Assembly (NCBI GenBank): GCA_018715345.1
Contig: DVLT01000044.1
Coordinates: 1-51,798 of the forward strand
Length of the DNA: 51,798 bases
Reading direction: 5' to 3'
Source of the DNA: Candidatus Onthocola gallistercoris
GTDB taxonomy: Bacteria > Bacillota > Clostridia > Lachnospirales > Lachnospiraceae
Shown here: piece after piece, positions 35,609-45,200 of the stretch
Position numbering within the stretch: position 1 is the stretch's first letter
How the letters are laid out: the number at the start of each line of letters is the position of its first letter
Translations under genes and position numbers: made by a program
The notes under the pieces: model-generated
Database searches by the model: none
The model's input: only the letters and a program-made list of their open reading frames with translations
What the model was told of the DNA's origin: nothing

Positions 35609-36106
35609 TTAAAGCTGCTGAAAAGCGATATGATTCTGGCGGAAAAACTGTTCCACTGTCTCATCCCAACAGCGTTCAGCCGTCTTATCCATGGTGAACA
35701 TCTGATAAGATATCCCTGAAGTACAGATCAGCCGCTGATGGTCATAGTTGATGTTCATGAACAAACCGCCCACCGGATTCCCAGCCGTATTCAAATGATG
35801 ATGTTCCAAAAACCATCGGGTATTCTCCCGGGAAAGCTGAAACACAAAATGGAACTGTACAGGAAGCTTCTTCCCGCGGATCAGCTGATAAGCAAAAGGC
35901 CGCACCTCCGCCCATAAGGGGTACTCTCTGCCCTCCAGCTGCTCCCATTCATCATCATCGAAATAAGGGCGGTTTAAACAACCGCCCATGGTAAACTGCG
36001 CAAAAGTCTGTATCTCGCCATCCCGCAGATAAAATTTATCAAAAAGTTTTCCCGAAAGCATACCGGACATCATCAGCTTGATATCTTGAATCTCCAATGC
36101 TGTCAT
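35609..36106 (-). CDS. Conserved hypothetical protein (DUF5721-like)
   Basis: About 165 residues, soluble, rich in aromatic residues and His. It resembles proteins of unknown function common in Lachnospiraceae (DUF5721-like, from memory, not verified). Visible blocks are FDKFYLRDGEIQTFAQFTMGG and YPLWAEVRPFAYQLIRGKKLPVQFHFVFQL. No known catalytic motif is seen. ATG at 36106 is used; a TTG three codons upstream is in frame, and GGAG is unusually close to the ATG. It lies between purB and the CIRCE-htpG unit on the same strand, and no terminator separates it from purB. Confidence 0.78.
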   Translation of the reverse strand: MTALEIQDIKLMMSGMLSGKLFDKFYLRDGEIQTFAQFTMGGCLNRPYFDDDEWEQLEGREYPLWAEVRPFAYQLIRGKKLPVQFHFVFQLSRENTRWFLEHHHLNTAGNPVGGLFMNINYDHQRLICTSGISYQMFTMDKTAERCWDETVEQFFRQNHIAFQQL

Positions 36107-36165
36107 AAACTCCAAACGCCCCCTATCCCTGTTATCATAACGGATAACAGAAGAAATATCAAGGC

Positions 36166-37596
36166 TTAAACCGTAATATCCGCCTTCATGCCCAGACAGT
36201 CTTTATTTGCCTCGAGGATGGGAGAAACCACGTTGTGGATGAAGTTCTCCACCTGTTTCGGCGCCCGTCCCACAAAATTTTCCGGCTTCATGACCGCCTG
36301 AAGCTGTTCCATGGTCATTCCAAAGGCGGGATCTGCCGCGATCCGCTCCAACAGATCATTGGGTCTGCCTTCTTCCTTGACCACCCGTCCGGCTGCCATG
36401 GAATGGACACGGATCCGCTCGTGCAACTCCTGCCTGTCTCCGCCCAGTTTGACCGCATCCATCATGATATTTTCTGTCGCCATGAACGGAAGTTCATTCA
36501 TCAGATGCTGTTCGATCACCTTCGGGTAAACGACCAGACCGTCCACCACATTCATATACAGATCGAGAATGCCGTCAATGGTCAGAAACGCTTCCGGCAC
36601 AGACAGCCGCTTATTGGCCGAATCGTCCAGAGTTCTTTCAAACCACTGGGTTGCCGCCGTGATCGCCGGATTCAGTACATCCACCATCACATAACGGGAA
36701 AGGGAAGCGATCCTTTCACTTCGCATGGGATTACGTTTATAAGCCATGGCAGAAGATCCGATCTGATTTTTCTCAAAAGGCTCCTCGATTTCCTTCAGAT
36801 GCTGGAGCAGACGGATATCATTGGAAAACTTATGAGCGCTCTGGGCAATACCCCCGATCACATTGAGCACTCTGGAATCCAGTTTTCTGGAATAAGTCTG
36901 TCCGGAAACCGGATAACAGGCGTCAAAGCCCATCTTCCGGGCGATCCGCCGGTCCGCCTCTTCGCACTTTTCATCGTCCCCGTCAAACAGCTCCAAAAAG
37001 CTTGCCTGGGTACCTGTCGTTCCTTTGGACCCCAACAGTTTCAGCTGGGAAAGGATATAATCCACATCGTTCAGATCCATCACCAGATCCTGAAGCCACA
37101 GGGTGGCTCTCTTCCCCACCGTGGTGGGCTGGGCCGGCTGGAAATGGGTAAAGCCCAAGGTGGGCAGATCTTTGTATTTCATGGCAAAAGATGCCAATTC
37201 GGCGATCACATTCACCAGTTTTTTACGCACAAGCCGCAGCGCTTCCCGCATGATGATCACATCTGTATTGTCACCCACATAACAGGATGTGGCTCCCAGA
37301 TGGATGATACCTTTCGCCTTGGGACACTGTTGTCCATATGCATACACATGGGACATCACATCGTGCCGGACCTGTTTTTCCCGCTCTTTTGCCACATCAT
37401 AATTGATGTCATCGGCAGCCGCTTTCAGTTCATCGATCTGTTCGTCTGTAATGGGCAGACCCAATTCCTTTTCTGTTTCAGCCAAAGCGATCCACAGTTT
37501 ACGCCATGTGCGGAACTTCATGTCCGGTGAAAAAATAAACTGCATCTCCTTGCTGGCATATCTTTCAGATAGTGGGCTTTGATATCTGTCGTTCAT
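36166..37596 (-). CDS. purB: Adenylosuccinate lyase
   Basis: About 476 residues, fumarase/aspartase superfamily, acting twice in purine synthesis (SAICAR to AICAR and adenylosuccinate to AMP). The superfamily signature reads SSAMAYKRNPMRSERI (about 282-297), with GSKGTTGTQASFLELF and HLGATSCYVGDNTD upstream. Start: ATG at 37596 behind AGGAGGATCAT. It follows purF by about 120 bases containing a nested hairpin. With purC-purF it forms a partial purine cluster; other pur genes are elsewhere. Confidence 0.96.
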   Translation of the reverse strand: MNDRYQSPLSERYASKEMQFIFSPDMKFRTWRKLWIALAETEKELGLPITDEQIDELKAAADDINYDVAKEREKQVRHDVMSHVYAYGQQCPKAKGIIHLGATSCYVGDNTDVIIMREALRLVRKKLVNVIAELASFAMKYKDLPTLGFTHFQPAQPTTVGKRATLWLQDLVMDLNDVDYILSQLKLLGSKGTTGTQASFLELFDGDDEKCEEADRRIARKMGFDACYPVSGQTYSRKLDSRVLNVIGGIAQSAHKFSNDIRLLQHLKEIEEPFEKNQIGSSAMAYKRNPMRSERIASLSRYVMVDVLNPAITAATQWFERTLDDSANKRLSVPEAFLTIDGILDLYMNVVDGLVVYPKVIEQHLMNELPFMATENIMMDAVKLGGDRQELHERIRVHSMAAGRVVKEEGRPNDLLERIAADPAFGMTMEQLQAVMKPENFVGRAPKQVENFIHNVVSPILEANKDCLGMKADITV

Positions 37597-37614
37597 ATGA
37601 TCCTCCTGTTTATT

Positions 37615-37670
37615 TTTGCAGGACAAACGGCCAGGATCTACTTCATCTGATCCTGGCGGCTGCCTGCAAA
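37615..37670 (-). repeat. Nested inverted repeat between purF and purB
   Basis: Outer arms TTTGCAGG (37615-37622) and CCTGCAAA (37663-37670) enclose inner arms GCCAGGATC (37630-37638) and GATCCTGGC (37649-37657). It would fold in the purF-purB transcript as a long interrupted hairpin ending 19 bases before the purB start codon, close to its ribosome binding site. There is no long T tract, so it is not an obvious terminator. Confidence 0.65.
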
Positions 37671-37715
37671 GTATTCTTTGAATCGGTGTATGTTCTCCCC
37701 GGCTTTTTGGTCCAC

Positions 37716-39134
37716 TCAGGCTTCCATATCGCCGCGGATATCTCTAGTGGGCGGATCCACCGGATAACGTCCGGTAAAACACGCATCACAGTAACTTAAA
37801 TTATCCACCATTTCGTTTAATCGGTCAACATCTAAATATCCCAGAGAATCTGCTCCCAACATTTGTCCGATTTCCTGTACTGTATACTGATTGGCGATCA
37901 ACTGATCTCCTGTAGGAATATCCGTTCCAAAATAGCAGGGGAATTTAAAGGGCGGCGAACTGATCCTCACATGCACCTCGGTGGCACCGGCATTTTTCAG
38001 CATCTGGACGATGTTGGCGCTTGTGGTCCCCCGGACGATGGAATCATCGATCATGACGATCCGTTTTCCTTTAACCGCGTCCTTCAGCACATTCAGTTTG
38101 ATCTTGACACTTTTCTCCCTGGCGCTCTGCCCGGGTTTGATAAATGTCCGGCCCACATAATTGTTTTTCACAAACGCCCGACCCAACGGTATGCCCGATT
38201 CCAGAGCATAGCCCATGGCAGCGTCATTACCTGATTCCGGAACGCCGACCACCATGTCCGCTTCCACCGGATGGGACTGGGCCAATATCCGTCCAGCCAT
38301 GATACGGGAGTTGAAAACAGAAACCCCATCGATCACACTGTCCGGTCTTGCAAAATAAATGTACTCAAAAATACAACGGGCCGCTTTTGGCGCGCCGCCT
38401 TTATGGTATGTCCGGACCCCCTCTTCATTGATCACCACGATCTCTCCCGGCTCAATGTCCCGGATCCATCGGGCGCCCACCGCATCCAAAGCGCAAGTCT
38501 CCGACGCCACAATATAGGTATCGCCGGTTTTTCCGATGCAAAGGGGTTTAAACCCATGGGGATCCCTTGCGGCAATGATCTTTCTCGGACTCATGACAAG
38601 CAAAGAATAGGCTCCGGCAATGGATGCCATGGCTCTTCGGACCGCTTCCTCCACAGAGCCGCATCCCACCCGTTCTCTGGCCACCAGATAGGCGATCACC
38701 TCCGAATCGATGGTCGTCTGGAAGATGGCGCCATTTTTTTCCAGTTCTTCTCTCAGATCCAGCGCATTGACCAGATTACCGTTATGGGCAATAGCCAGCT
38801 GGCCTTTGACATATTTCGTCACCAAAGGCTGGGCATTGGAGCGGACACTGCTCCCCGCCGTGGAATAACGCACATGTCCAATGGCGATATCCCCATGGAC
38901 TTTGTCCAGATTTTTCGGTGTGAACACTTCGTTGACAAGCCCCATATCTTTATAATAACGTATATCCCTGTTTTCACTGACAGCGATGCCACAGCTTTCC
39001 TGTCCCCGGTGTTGGAGCGCAAAAAGTCCGTAATAGACAAGGGAAGCAATATCTTCCCCATTGATGTTATAGGCGCCAAAAACGCCGCACTCCTCGTGAA
39101 TCTCATCCCAAATTCCGTTTTTTTGTCGGTTCAT
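37716..39134 (-). CDS. purF: Amidophosphoribosyltransferase
   Basis: About 472 residues, first committed step of purine synthesis (PRPP + glutamine to phosphoribosylamine). Class II glutaminase nucleophile Cys16 follows a short propeptide (MNRQKNGIWDEIHEE), as in Bacillus PurF. PRPP loop: RIVMIDDSIVRGTTSANI. Cys residues in ARCIFEYIYFARPDS, FPCYFG and the C-terminal CDAC indicate the oxygen-sensitive [4Fe-4S] type. Start: ATG at 39134, one base after the purC stop; longer in-frame extensions would lie within purC. AGGAGA lies within purC, consistent with coupling. Confidence 0.96.
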   Translation of the reverse strand: MNRQKNGIWDEIHEECGVFGAYNINGEDIASLVYYGLFALQHRGQESCGIAVSENRDIRYYKDMGLVNEVFTPKNLDKVHGDIAIGHVRYSTAGSSVRSNAQPLVTKYVKGQLAIAHNGNLVNALDLREELEKNGAIFQTTIDSEVIAYLVARERVGCGSVEEAVRRAMASIAGAYSLLVMSPRKIIAARDPHGFKPLCIGKTGDTYIVASETCALDAVGARWIRDIEPGEIVVINEEGVRTYHKGGAPKAARCIFEYIYFARPDSVIDGVSVFNSRIMAGRILAQSHPVEADMVVGVPESGNDAAMGYALESGIPLGRAFVKNNYVGRTFIKPGQSAREKSVKIKLNVLKDAVKGKRIVMIDDSIVRGTTSANIVQMLKNAGATEVHVRISSPPFKFPCYFGTDIPTGDQLIANQYTVQEIGQMLGADSLGYLDVDRLNEMVDNLSYCDACFTGRYPVDPPTRDIRGDMEA

Positions 39135-39135
39135 T

Positions 39136-39840
39136 TTATAATCCCAGTCTCCTGAACATCTCTTCATAGGCTTCTTCCACATGTCCCAGATCTCTTCTGA
39201 AACGATCCTTATCCAGTTTCTCGTGGGTCGTGGAATCCCAGAAACGGCATGTATCCGGGGAAATCTCATCCGCCAGGATCACTTCTCCCTTATAGCGGCC
39301 AAATTCCACCTTAAAGTCGATCAGATCGATATTCATTTCTGCAAAATAGGCTTTCAGGATATCATTCACTTTAAAGACGAGTTCTGTGATCCGGTCGATC
39401 TCTTCCCTGGTCGCCAGCCCCAAGGCAATGGCAAAATAATCGTTGATCAAGGGATCTCCAAGGGCGTCATTTTTATAGGAAAATTCCAAAGTAGGCGCCA
39501 GCAGCTTCCTTCCTTCTTCCACACCGAGTCTTTTTGAAAAACTTCCGGCCGCCACATTACGTACGATCACTTCCAAAGGAATGATCTCCACTTTTTTTAC
39601 AGCTGTCTCCCGGTCACTCAGTTCTTCCACATAATGGGTCGGAACACCTTTTTCCTCCAGCATTTTGAAAAGATGGTTGGTCATCCGGTTATTGACAACA
39701 CCTTTACCGACGATGGTCCCCTTCTTCTCTCCATTGAATGCGGTCGCATCATCTTTATAGTCTACGATCAACACATCCGGTGTATCTGTCGTGAATACTT
39801 TTTTCGCCTTACCTTCATACAGTAGATCCATCTTTTTCAT
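39136..39840 (-). CDS. purC: SAICAR synthetase
   Basis: 234-residue phosphoribosylaminoimidazole-succinocarboxamide synthase. [13 protein letters not shown] (about 6-18), [37 protein letters not shown] (about 87-104) and [15 protein letters not shown] (about 189-203) are the conserved family blocks. Start codon: ATG at 39840, preceded by GAGGTAAG. First gene of the purC-purF-purB run, with a promoter about 100 bases upstream. Confidence 0.97.
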   Translation of the reverse strand: MKKMDLLYEGKAKKVFTTDTPDVLIVDYKDDATAFNGEKKGTIVGKGVVNNRMTNHLFKMLEEKGVPTHYVEELSDRETAVKKVEIIPLEVIVRNVAAGSFSKRLGVEEGRKLLAPTLEFSYKNDALGDPLINDYFAIALGLATREEIDRITELVFKVNDILKAYFAEMNIDLIDFKVEFGRYKGEVILADEISPDTCRFWDSTTHEKLDKDRFRRDLGHVEEAYEEMFRRLGL

Positions 39841-39933
39841 CTGACCTTACCTCAACTTTCCTGAACAACGTCTATTATTAGCAATACTTATAAAATTCAT
39901 AAGCGTTTTTTCTCATTTTTCGCTTACAGCCTT

Positions 39934-39962
39934 ATTCTATCGCATCATAATTTCTAAATCAA
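39934..39962 (-). promoter_or_regulatory. Putative promoter of purC-purF-purB
   Basis: On the minus strand, TTGATT (39957-39962), 17 bases, TAGAAT (39934-39939). A second candidate starting with TTGACA lies about 40 bases further upstream with a weaker -10. The leader contains TAAGCG/CGCTTA arms (39900-39926). No PurR-box-like CGAA pair and no purine riboswitch core were recognised. Confidence 0.5.
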
Positions 39963-40020
39963 TAGATGATCTATTAAAATTACTTATAAAACGTGTCAAG
40001 GCTTCTAATAAAGTCTCCCT

Positions 40021-40470
40021 TTACGGCCGTTCCAATACCATCTGGCCATAGTGGAGCCATCCAAATCCCAGTCTCTGATATAAGGCGATGGCCCCTTTGT
40101 TTTCCATAGTCACTTCCAGGCGGAACCGTCTGGCATCTTTGTAGTGTTCCTGGATCCATGCGAAAAACTGTCGCCCAAAGCCTTTTCCCCGGCAGTCATC
40201 TTTCAAATATAAATCTTCGATCATCACACACTTTCCGCCGATCTCTGCCGCATAAAAACAGGTGACCAGGCTATAGCCTGCGATCCTTTCTCCGTCATAC
40301 AAAAGGTACCCTTCAATACCATTCCCGGCAGCCGCATCGGACACCGTCCGCTCCAGCACTTCATCTGCCACCCAGTGATCCACCGCCGGAGAATGGTAAA
40401 AATCCTTCACCATCTCCAGCATTCTTTCCTTGTCTTGTGCATTTTCTGTTATCTTTCGGATGTTCAACAT
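40021..40470 (-). CDS. GNAT-family N-acetyltransferase
   Basis: 149-residue GNAT acetyltransferase. The acetyl-CoA binding motif is CRGKGFGRQFFAWIQEH (about 93-109, Q/RxxGxG/A), preceded by the MIEDLYLKDD strand and followed by LEVTMENKGAIALYQRLGF. The architecture resembles diamine/amino-acid acetyltransferases, but the substrate is unknown. AAAGGAG precedes ATG. It lies 40 bases downstream of the ZIP transporter gene on the same strand, probably in one transcript. Confidence 0.9.
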   Translation of the reverse strand: MLNIRKITENAQDKERMLEMVKDFYHSPAVDHWVADEVLERTVSDAAAGNGIEGYLLYDGERIAGYSLVTCFYAAEIGGKCVMIEDLYLKDDCRGKGFGRQFFAWIQEHYKDARRFRLEVTMENKGAIALYQRLGFGWLHYGQMVLERP

Positions 40471-40509
40471 TGTCCTTCTCCTTTATCTGTTTTCTTTATC
40501 TGATCCTAT

Positions 40510-41286
40510 TTATCCCAGAGCCACATCCAGGATCATCATGATCACAAATCCAATGGCAAAACCGATGGTTCCCAGGTTGCTATGATCTCCCTCGCTGGCT
40601 TCCGGTATGAGTTCTTCCACCACCACATAGATCATAGCGCCGGCGGCAAAAGCCAGCATATAAGGCAGTATGGGTGTCACATGGGACGCCATGAAAAGCA
40701 TCAGCCCTCCGGCGATCGGTTCCACGATCCCCGACAGGGTACCGCTCAAAAAGGCTTTCAGACGGCTCTCCCCTTCACTTCTCAAAGGCATGGATATGAT
40801 GGCGCCTTCTGGAAAATTCTGTATCCCAATACCGATAGCCAAGGCAAAAGCGCCCATAAGCGTAACGCTGCTGTTGCCCGTCAAAAGGCCGGCAAAGACC
40901 GCTCCGGTGGACAGGCCTTCCGGAATGTTGTGGATCGTCACCGCAAGGACAAGCATGGTCGTTTTTTTTAACGTACACTTCGGCCCTTCATTCGTCTCCG
41001 CTCCCAGATGCAGATGTGGTATGGTCTTATCCATTAAAAGCAAAAAACCGATACCCAGTAAGAAGCCTGCCACAGCCGGAATAAACGCCAGTTTTCCCAT
41101 ATCCGCCGACATATCCATGGCGGGAATGAGCAGCGACCAGACAGATGCGGCCACCATCACGCCGGAAGCAAATCCCAAAAGAGCTTTCTGGACTTTTTCG
41201 TTCAACTGATCTTTCATGAAAAACACACAGGCTGCTCCCGCCGTCGTACCGATAAAAGGAATCATCAATCCTAAAAATATTTCCAC
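40510..41286 (-). CDS. ZIP-family divalent metal transporter
   Basis: 258 residues, about eight membrane helices. Signature helices IV and V read TIHNIPEGLSTGAVF (about 118-132) and GIQNFPEGAIISMPL (about 154-168), the metal-binding pair of ZIP importers; a further VEELIPEASEGDHSN follows. The family imports zinc, iron or manganese; which is used here is unknown. The start is GTG at 41286 behind GAGGGTTAAT. A palindrome in its promoter suggests metal-dependent control. The GNAT gene follows. Confidence 0.92.
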   Translation of the reverse strand: MEIFLGLMIPFIGTTAGAACVFFMKDQLNEKVQKALLGFASGVMVAASVWSLLIPAMDMSADMGKLAFIPAVAGFLLGIGFLLLMDKTIPHLHLGAETNEGPKCTLKKTTMLVLAVTIHNIPEGLSTGAVFAGLLTGNSSVTLMGAFALAIGIGIQNFPEGAIISMPLRSEGESRLKAFLSGTLSGIVEPIAGGLMLFMASHVTPILPYMLAFAAGAMIYVVVEELIPEASEGDHSNLGTIGFAIGFVIMMILDVALG

Positions 41287-41339
41287 ATTAACCCTCTTTT
41301 CTGTAAACGTTTTATTATGTCCGTTATTTCAACCAGTTT

Positions 41340-41368
41340 ACCATAGTTTTTCAAAAATAGACATACAA
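41340..41368 (-). promoter_or_regulatory. ZIP promoter with a palindromic operator candidate
   Basis: On the minus strand, TTGTAT (41363-41368), 17 bases, TATGGT (41340-41345). The spacer and part of the -10 box are covered by the 17-bp near-palindrome TAGTTTTTCAAAAATAG (41344-41360). The remaining part of the 317-base gap up to the bioY terminator (about 41370-41546) holds no feature I recognise. Confidence 0.45.
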
Positions 41369-41550
41369 AAATCCACGGAACTCTGTGTTTATATTATGCC
41401 AGAGAAAAACACTTGTGTTTATCCCCTTGCTTCAATGGTATTTTTATAAAAGCCTGCCCGAAACACTCCGCTTCTATCCATCTTCGGGACGTTTCTGCAA
41501 CAGACTGCGTACATTTTAAGAAAGACTCCTGCCTGCGGCGGCCCCATATA

Positions 41551-41594
41551 AAAACAGGTTTCTTTCCAAAGAAAAGAAACCTGTTTTTCATCAC
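41551..41594 (-). terminator. Terminator of carA-carB-bioY
   Basis: AAAACAGGTTTCTTT (41551-41565) pairs with AAAGAAACCTGTTTT (41573-41587). On the minus strand the stem is followed by T residues and ATATGG. It lies about 15 bases after the bioY stop codon. Confidence 0.9.
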
Positions 41595-41603
41595 ACATAT
41601 GCT

Positions 41604-42191
41604 CTATTTTTCCATCAGGCCGGCCTTCATCAAGATACGCCGTATGGGACGGCCCACGATCACAGCCAGTGTGACCAATAAAATATCTTTTGGCACAAAA
41701 GCAGCCAGCGAATAAAGGGCCACCGCCTGAAGCGTCCACTGCCCGCCGGCCACCGCCGACCACCAGATGGCGCCCACGCTCTCCACGATCGCAAGACCTA
41801 TAAGCCCCCAGACCAGCGCCAGCATCACCTGCTGCCATTCCCGTTCCATCTTCCATCGGATCCCGGCAAATGCCGCCAGCACAGGGAAACTGATAAGATA
41901 ACCGCCGGTGGTGCCGGCAAAGCAGCCCAGTCCGCCTTTGAAATTGGCGAATATCGGTAAACCGGCTAAGCCGATGCACAGATATACCAGGACAGACGCG
42001 GCGCCCGTTTTCCATCCAAAAACCACCCCAAGTAAGGCCACTCCAAAAATCTGGAGTGTCATGGGCGCGCCGCCGGGCATGGGGATAGACAGTTGGGAAA
42101 GCACAGCGAGCAATGCCGCTGACATTCCGATGTAAGCCATCTGTTTGATGTTCCCACGTTCACGGGTCCCTTCCTGCTGCTTTTCTTTCAT
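41604..42191 (-). CDS. bioY: BioY biotin transporter (ECF S component)
   Basis: About 195 residues, six predicted membrane helices, the size and pattern of BioY. Blocks IPMPGGAPMTLQIFGVALLGVVFG, YLCIGLAGLPIFANFKGGLG and TGGYLISFPVLAAFAG are characteristic of the biotin-binding S component. BioY works alone or with the shared EcfA-EcfT module; no such genes are in the window. Start at 42191 is set by GGAGG 8 bases upstream. It begins 13 bases after carB and ends at a strong terminator, so it seems to be read from the carAB promoter. No BirA-type operator was recognised upstream. Confidence 0.93.
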   Translation of the reverse strand: MKEKQQEGTRERGNIKQMAYIGMSAALLAVLSQLSIPMPGGAPMTLQIFGVALLGVVFGWKTGAASVLVYLCIGLAGLPIFANFKGGLGCFAGTTGGYLISFPVLAAFAGIRWKMEREWQQVMLALVWGLIGLAIVESVGAIWWSAVAGGQWTLQAVALYSLAAFVPKDILLVTLAVIVGRPIRRILMKAGLMEK

Positions 42192-42204
42192 TCCTTTTCC
42201 TCCG

Positions 42205-45200
42205 TCAAATCTGCGCAATGTCTACAATTGAAAGGTTGCTCTTATCCCCTGTTTCCAGGCTGGTCAAAAGGGCTTTTGCCGTATCCAGGGATGTGAGACA
42301 GGTGACACCGGTTTCGATGGCATTTCTGCGGATCAGGAACCCATCTCTTGATTTCACCCGTCCCTGAGTCGGGGTATCAATGACCAGATCCACTTCCCCG
42401 GCCAGGATCAGATCCAGCACATTGGGGGAGCCGGCAGAAATCTTATTGATTTTAATGGCCGGTACGCCATGATCATTGAGGGCTTTCGCCGTGCTGCGGG
42501 TGGCATATATGGTATACCCGATCTCAGCAAACCGTTTAGCGATGGGGATCAGTTCTTCTTTATCCGAATCCTTCACTGTACAGATCATCTTCTTTGTCCG
42601 AGGCAGATCGACACCTGCTCCCAGAAAGGATTTATACAAAGCTTCATGGAAATCCTTGGAAATACCGAGAACTTCGCCGGTGGATTTCATCTCCGGTCCC
42701 AGGCTGATCTCCGCGCCCCGAAGCTTTTCAAAGGAGAATACCGGCTGTTTGATGGCGATATAATCGGATTTTTTCTGTAATCCCGGCGTATAACCCAACT
42801 CTCGGATCGTCTTGCCCACGATCACCTTGGAGGCGATATCCACGATCGGAATACCGGTCACTTTGCTGATATAGGGAACCGTCCGGCTGGATCTGGGATT
42901 GACTTCGATCACATACACCTTTTCCTCATGGACGATGAACTGGATATTTAAAAGTCCCTTCACATGGAGCGCCCGTGCCAGCCGGCCGGTATAATCTTCC
43001 AATGTTTGGATCACGTCATCCGACAGGCTCTGGGCCGGATAGACCGAAATACTGTCTCCCGAATGGACGCCGGCCCGTTCGATATGTTCCATGATACCTG
43101 GGATCAGAATGTCATGGCCATCGCAGACGCCATCCACTTCCACTTCCTGGCCCATCAGATATTTGTCGATGAGGATGGGATGTTCCTGCACATCCCGATT
43201 GATGATGTTCATAAATTCCACGATGTCCCCATCGCTGACAGCGATCTGCATTCCCTGGCCGCCCAACACATAAGAAGGCCGTACAAGCACCGGATAGCCC
43301 AATTCTTCCGCTGCCTTCAGCGCTTCCTCCGTGGTAAATACAGTGGTTCCCGCTGGTCTTGGGATATTGCATTTTTCCAGGATCTCGTCAAACCGCTCCC
43401 GGTCCTCCGCCGCATCCACATCATCGGAGCTGGTACCCAGGATCGGCACGCCCATCTTCATGATGGCTTCCGTCAGTTTGATGGCCGTCTGTCCGCCGAA
43501 CTGGACCACCGCTCCATCCGGTTTTTCCAGGCGTACGATGTTCTCCACATCTTCCGGTGTCAACGGCTCAAAATACAGTTTATCGGCAATATCAAAATCC
43601 GTGCTGACCGTCTCCGGATTGTTATTGATGATGATCGTTTCATATCCCGCTTCAGAAAGGGCCCATACACTGTGGACCGAACAATAGTCAAATTCGATCC
43701 CCTGTCCGATCCGGATCGGTCCGGATCCCAGAACAAGCACTTTTTTCTTCATGCCATCTCCCGGATCCACTTCATTGGCGCTGCCAAAGCAGGAATAGTA
43801 ATAGGGTGTCTCCGATTCAAATTCCGCCGCACAAGTATCTACCATCTTAAAGGCGGCTGTAATATCATTTTTATACCGGTAAGCCCGCACTTCTGCCTCA
43901 GACATATGGGTCAGAGCCCCGATGGCCTTGTCCGGGAACTCCAGCCTTTTGGCTTCCTGCATCAATTCCACGGTCATGGGCTCTGTCTCCAGCCGTTTTT
44001 CCATATCCACCAGATTTTTGATCTTATTCAAAAACCACATATCGATCTTATTGATCTCATGGATGCTGGCCAGATCCCTTCCCCGCCGGATCGCCTCCGC
44101 AATATAGAACAGACGATGATCGTCGATCCGATGGAGCCTTTCTTCCAATTCCACATCGGATAACTGGTCGAAATCGCCGTATTTTAAGCTGTATATATTC
44201 TGTTCCAGCGACCGGAGCGCTTTCATAAGAGCGCCTTCAAAGTTGGGGCAGATACTCATAACTTCGCCGGTGGCTTTCATCTGGGTCGTCAGCGTCCGCT
44301 TGGCGCTGATGAATTTGTCAAAGGGCCATTTGGGGATCTTCACGACCACATAGTCCAAAGCCGGCTCAAAGGATGCAAACGTCTTGCCGGTCACCGCATT
44401 TTTGATCTCATCCAGCGCATAGCCCAGGGCGATCTTAGCCGCCACTTTAGCAATGGGATAGCCTGTGGCTTTGGAGGCCAGCGCCGAAGAACGGCTGACA
44501 CGGGGATTGACTTCGATGACACAGTACTCAAAGCTATCCGGATTTAAAGCGTACTGGACATTACAGCCGCCTTGGATCCCCAACTCGGTGATGATCTTTA
44601 ATGCGGATGTCCGCAGCATCTGATACTCTTTATCCGCCAGCGTCTGGGACGGCGCCACAACGATGCTGTCTCCCGTATGGACGCCCACCGGGTCGATATT
44701 TTCCATATTGCAGACGGTGATACAGTTGCCGTAGCTGTCCCGGATCACTTCGTATTCGATCTCCTTCCAGCCGCCGATATACCGTTCCACCAGGACTTCA
44801 CCTACGCGGCTCAGACGCAAGCCGTTGCTGGCGATCTCCCGCAGCTGATCCTGATCATAAGCGATACCGCCGCCGCTGCCGCCCAGTGTATAAGCCGGCC
44901 GGATGACCACCGGATAACCGATCTTTTCCGCAAAATCAATGCAGCCTTGAAGGGTGGTGCACACATCACTTTCCGCCACCGGTTCGTTGATCTTTTCCAT
45001 GGCTTCTTTAAACGCCAGCCGATCCTCTGCCCGTTTGATGGTCAAGGAAGAGGTTCCGATCCTCTCCACCCGGTTTTCCTTCAGGAAGCCGGATTCGTCC
45101 AGTTCCATGGCTATATTTAACGCCGCCTGGCCTCCGAGGGTTGGGAGGATACTATCCGGTTCCTCCTTTAATATGATCTTTTTCAGCACTTCCGCATTCA

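Noticed and set aside
36235-37530. 431-codon open frame on the plus strand opposite purB
   Set aside because: Antisense shadow of purB with no recognisable domain or ribosome binding site.
39135-39269. 45-codon N-terminal extension of purF inside purC
   Set aside because: PurF propeptides are short, and the ATG at 39134 directly follows the purC stop with an RBS upstream.
39841-40020. Purine riboswitch or PurR boxes upstream of purC
   Set aside because: No purine aptamer core and no CGAA-containing paired boxes could be recognised in the 180 bases.
42964-44163. 399-codon open frame on the plus strand opposite carB
   Set aside because: Antisense shadow of carB; His/Arg/Phe-rich composition typical of a reversed gene.
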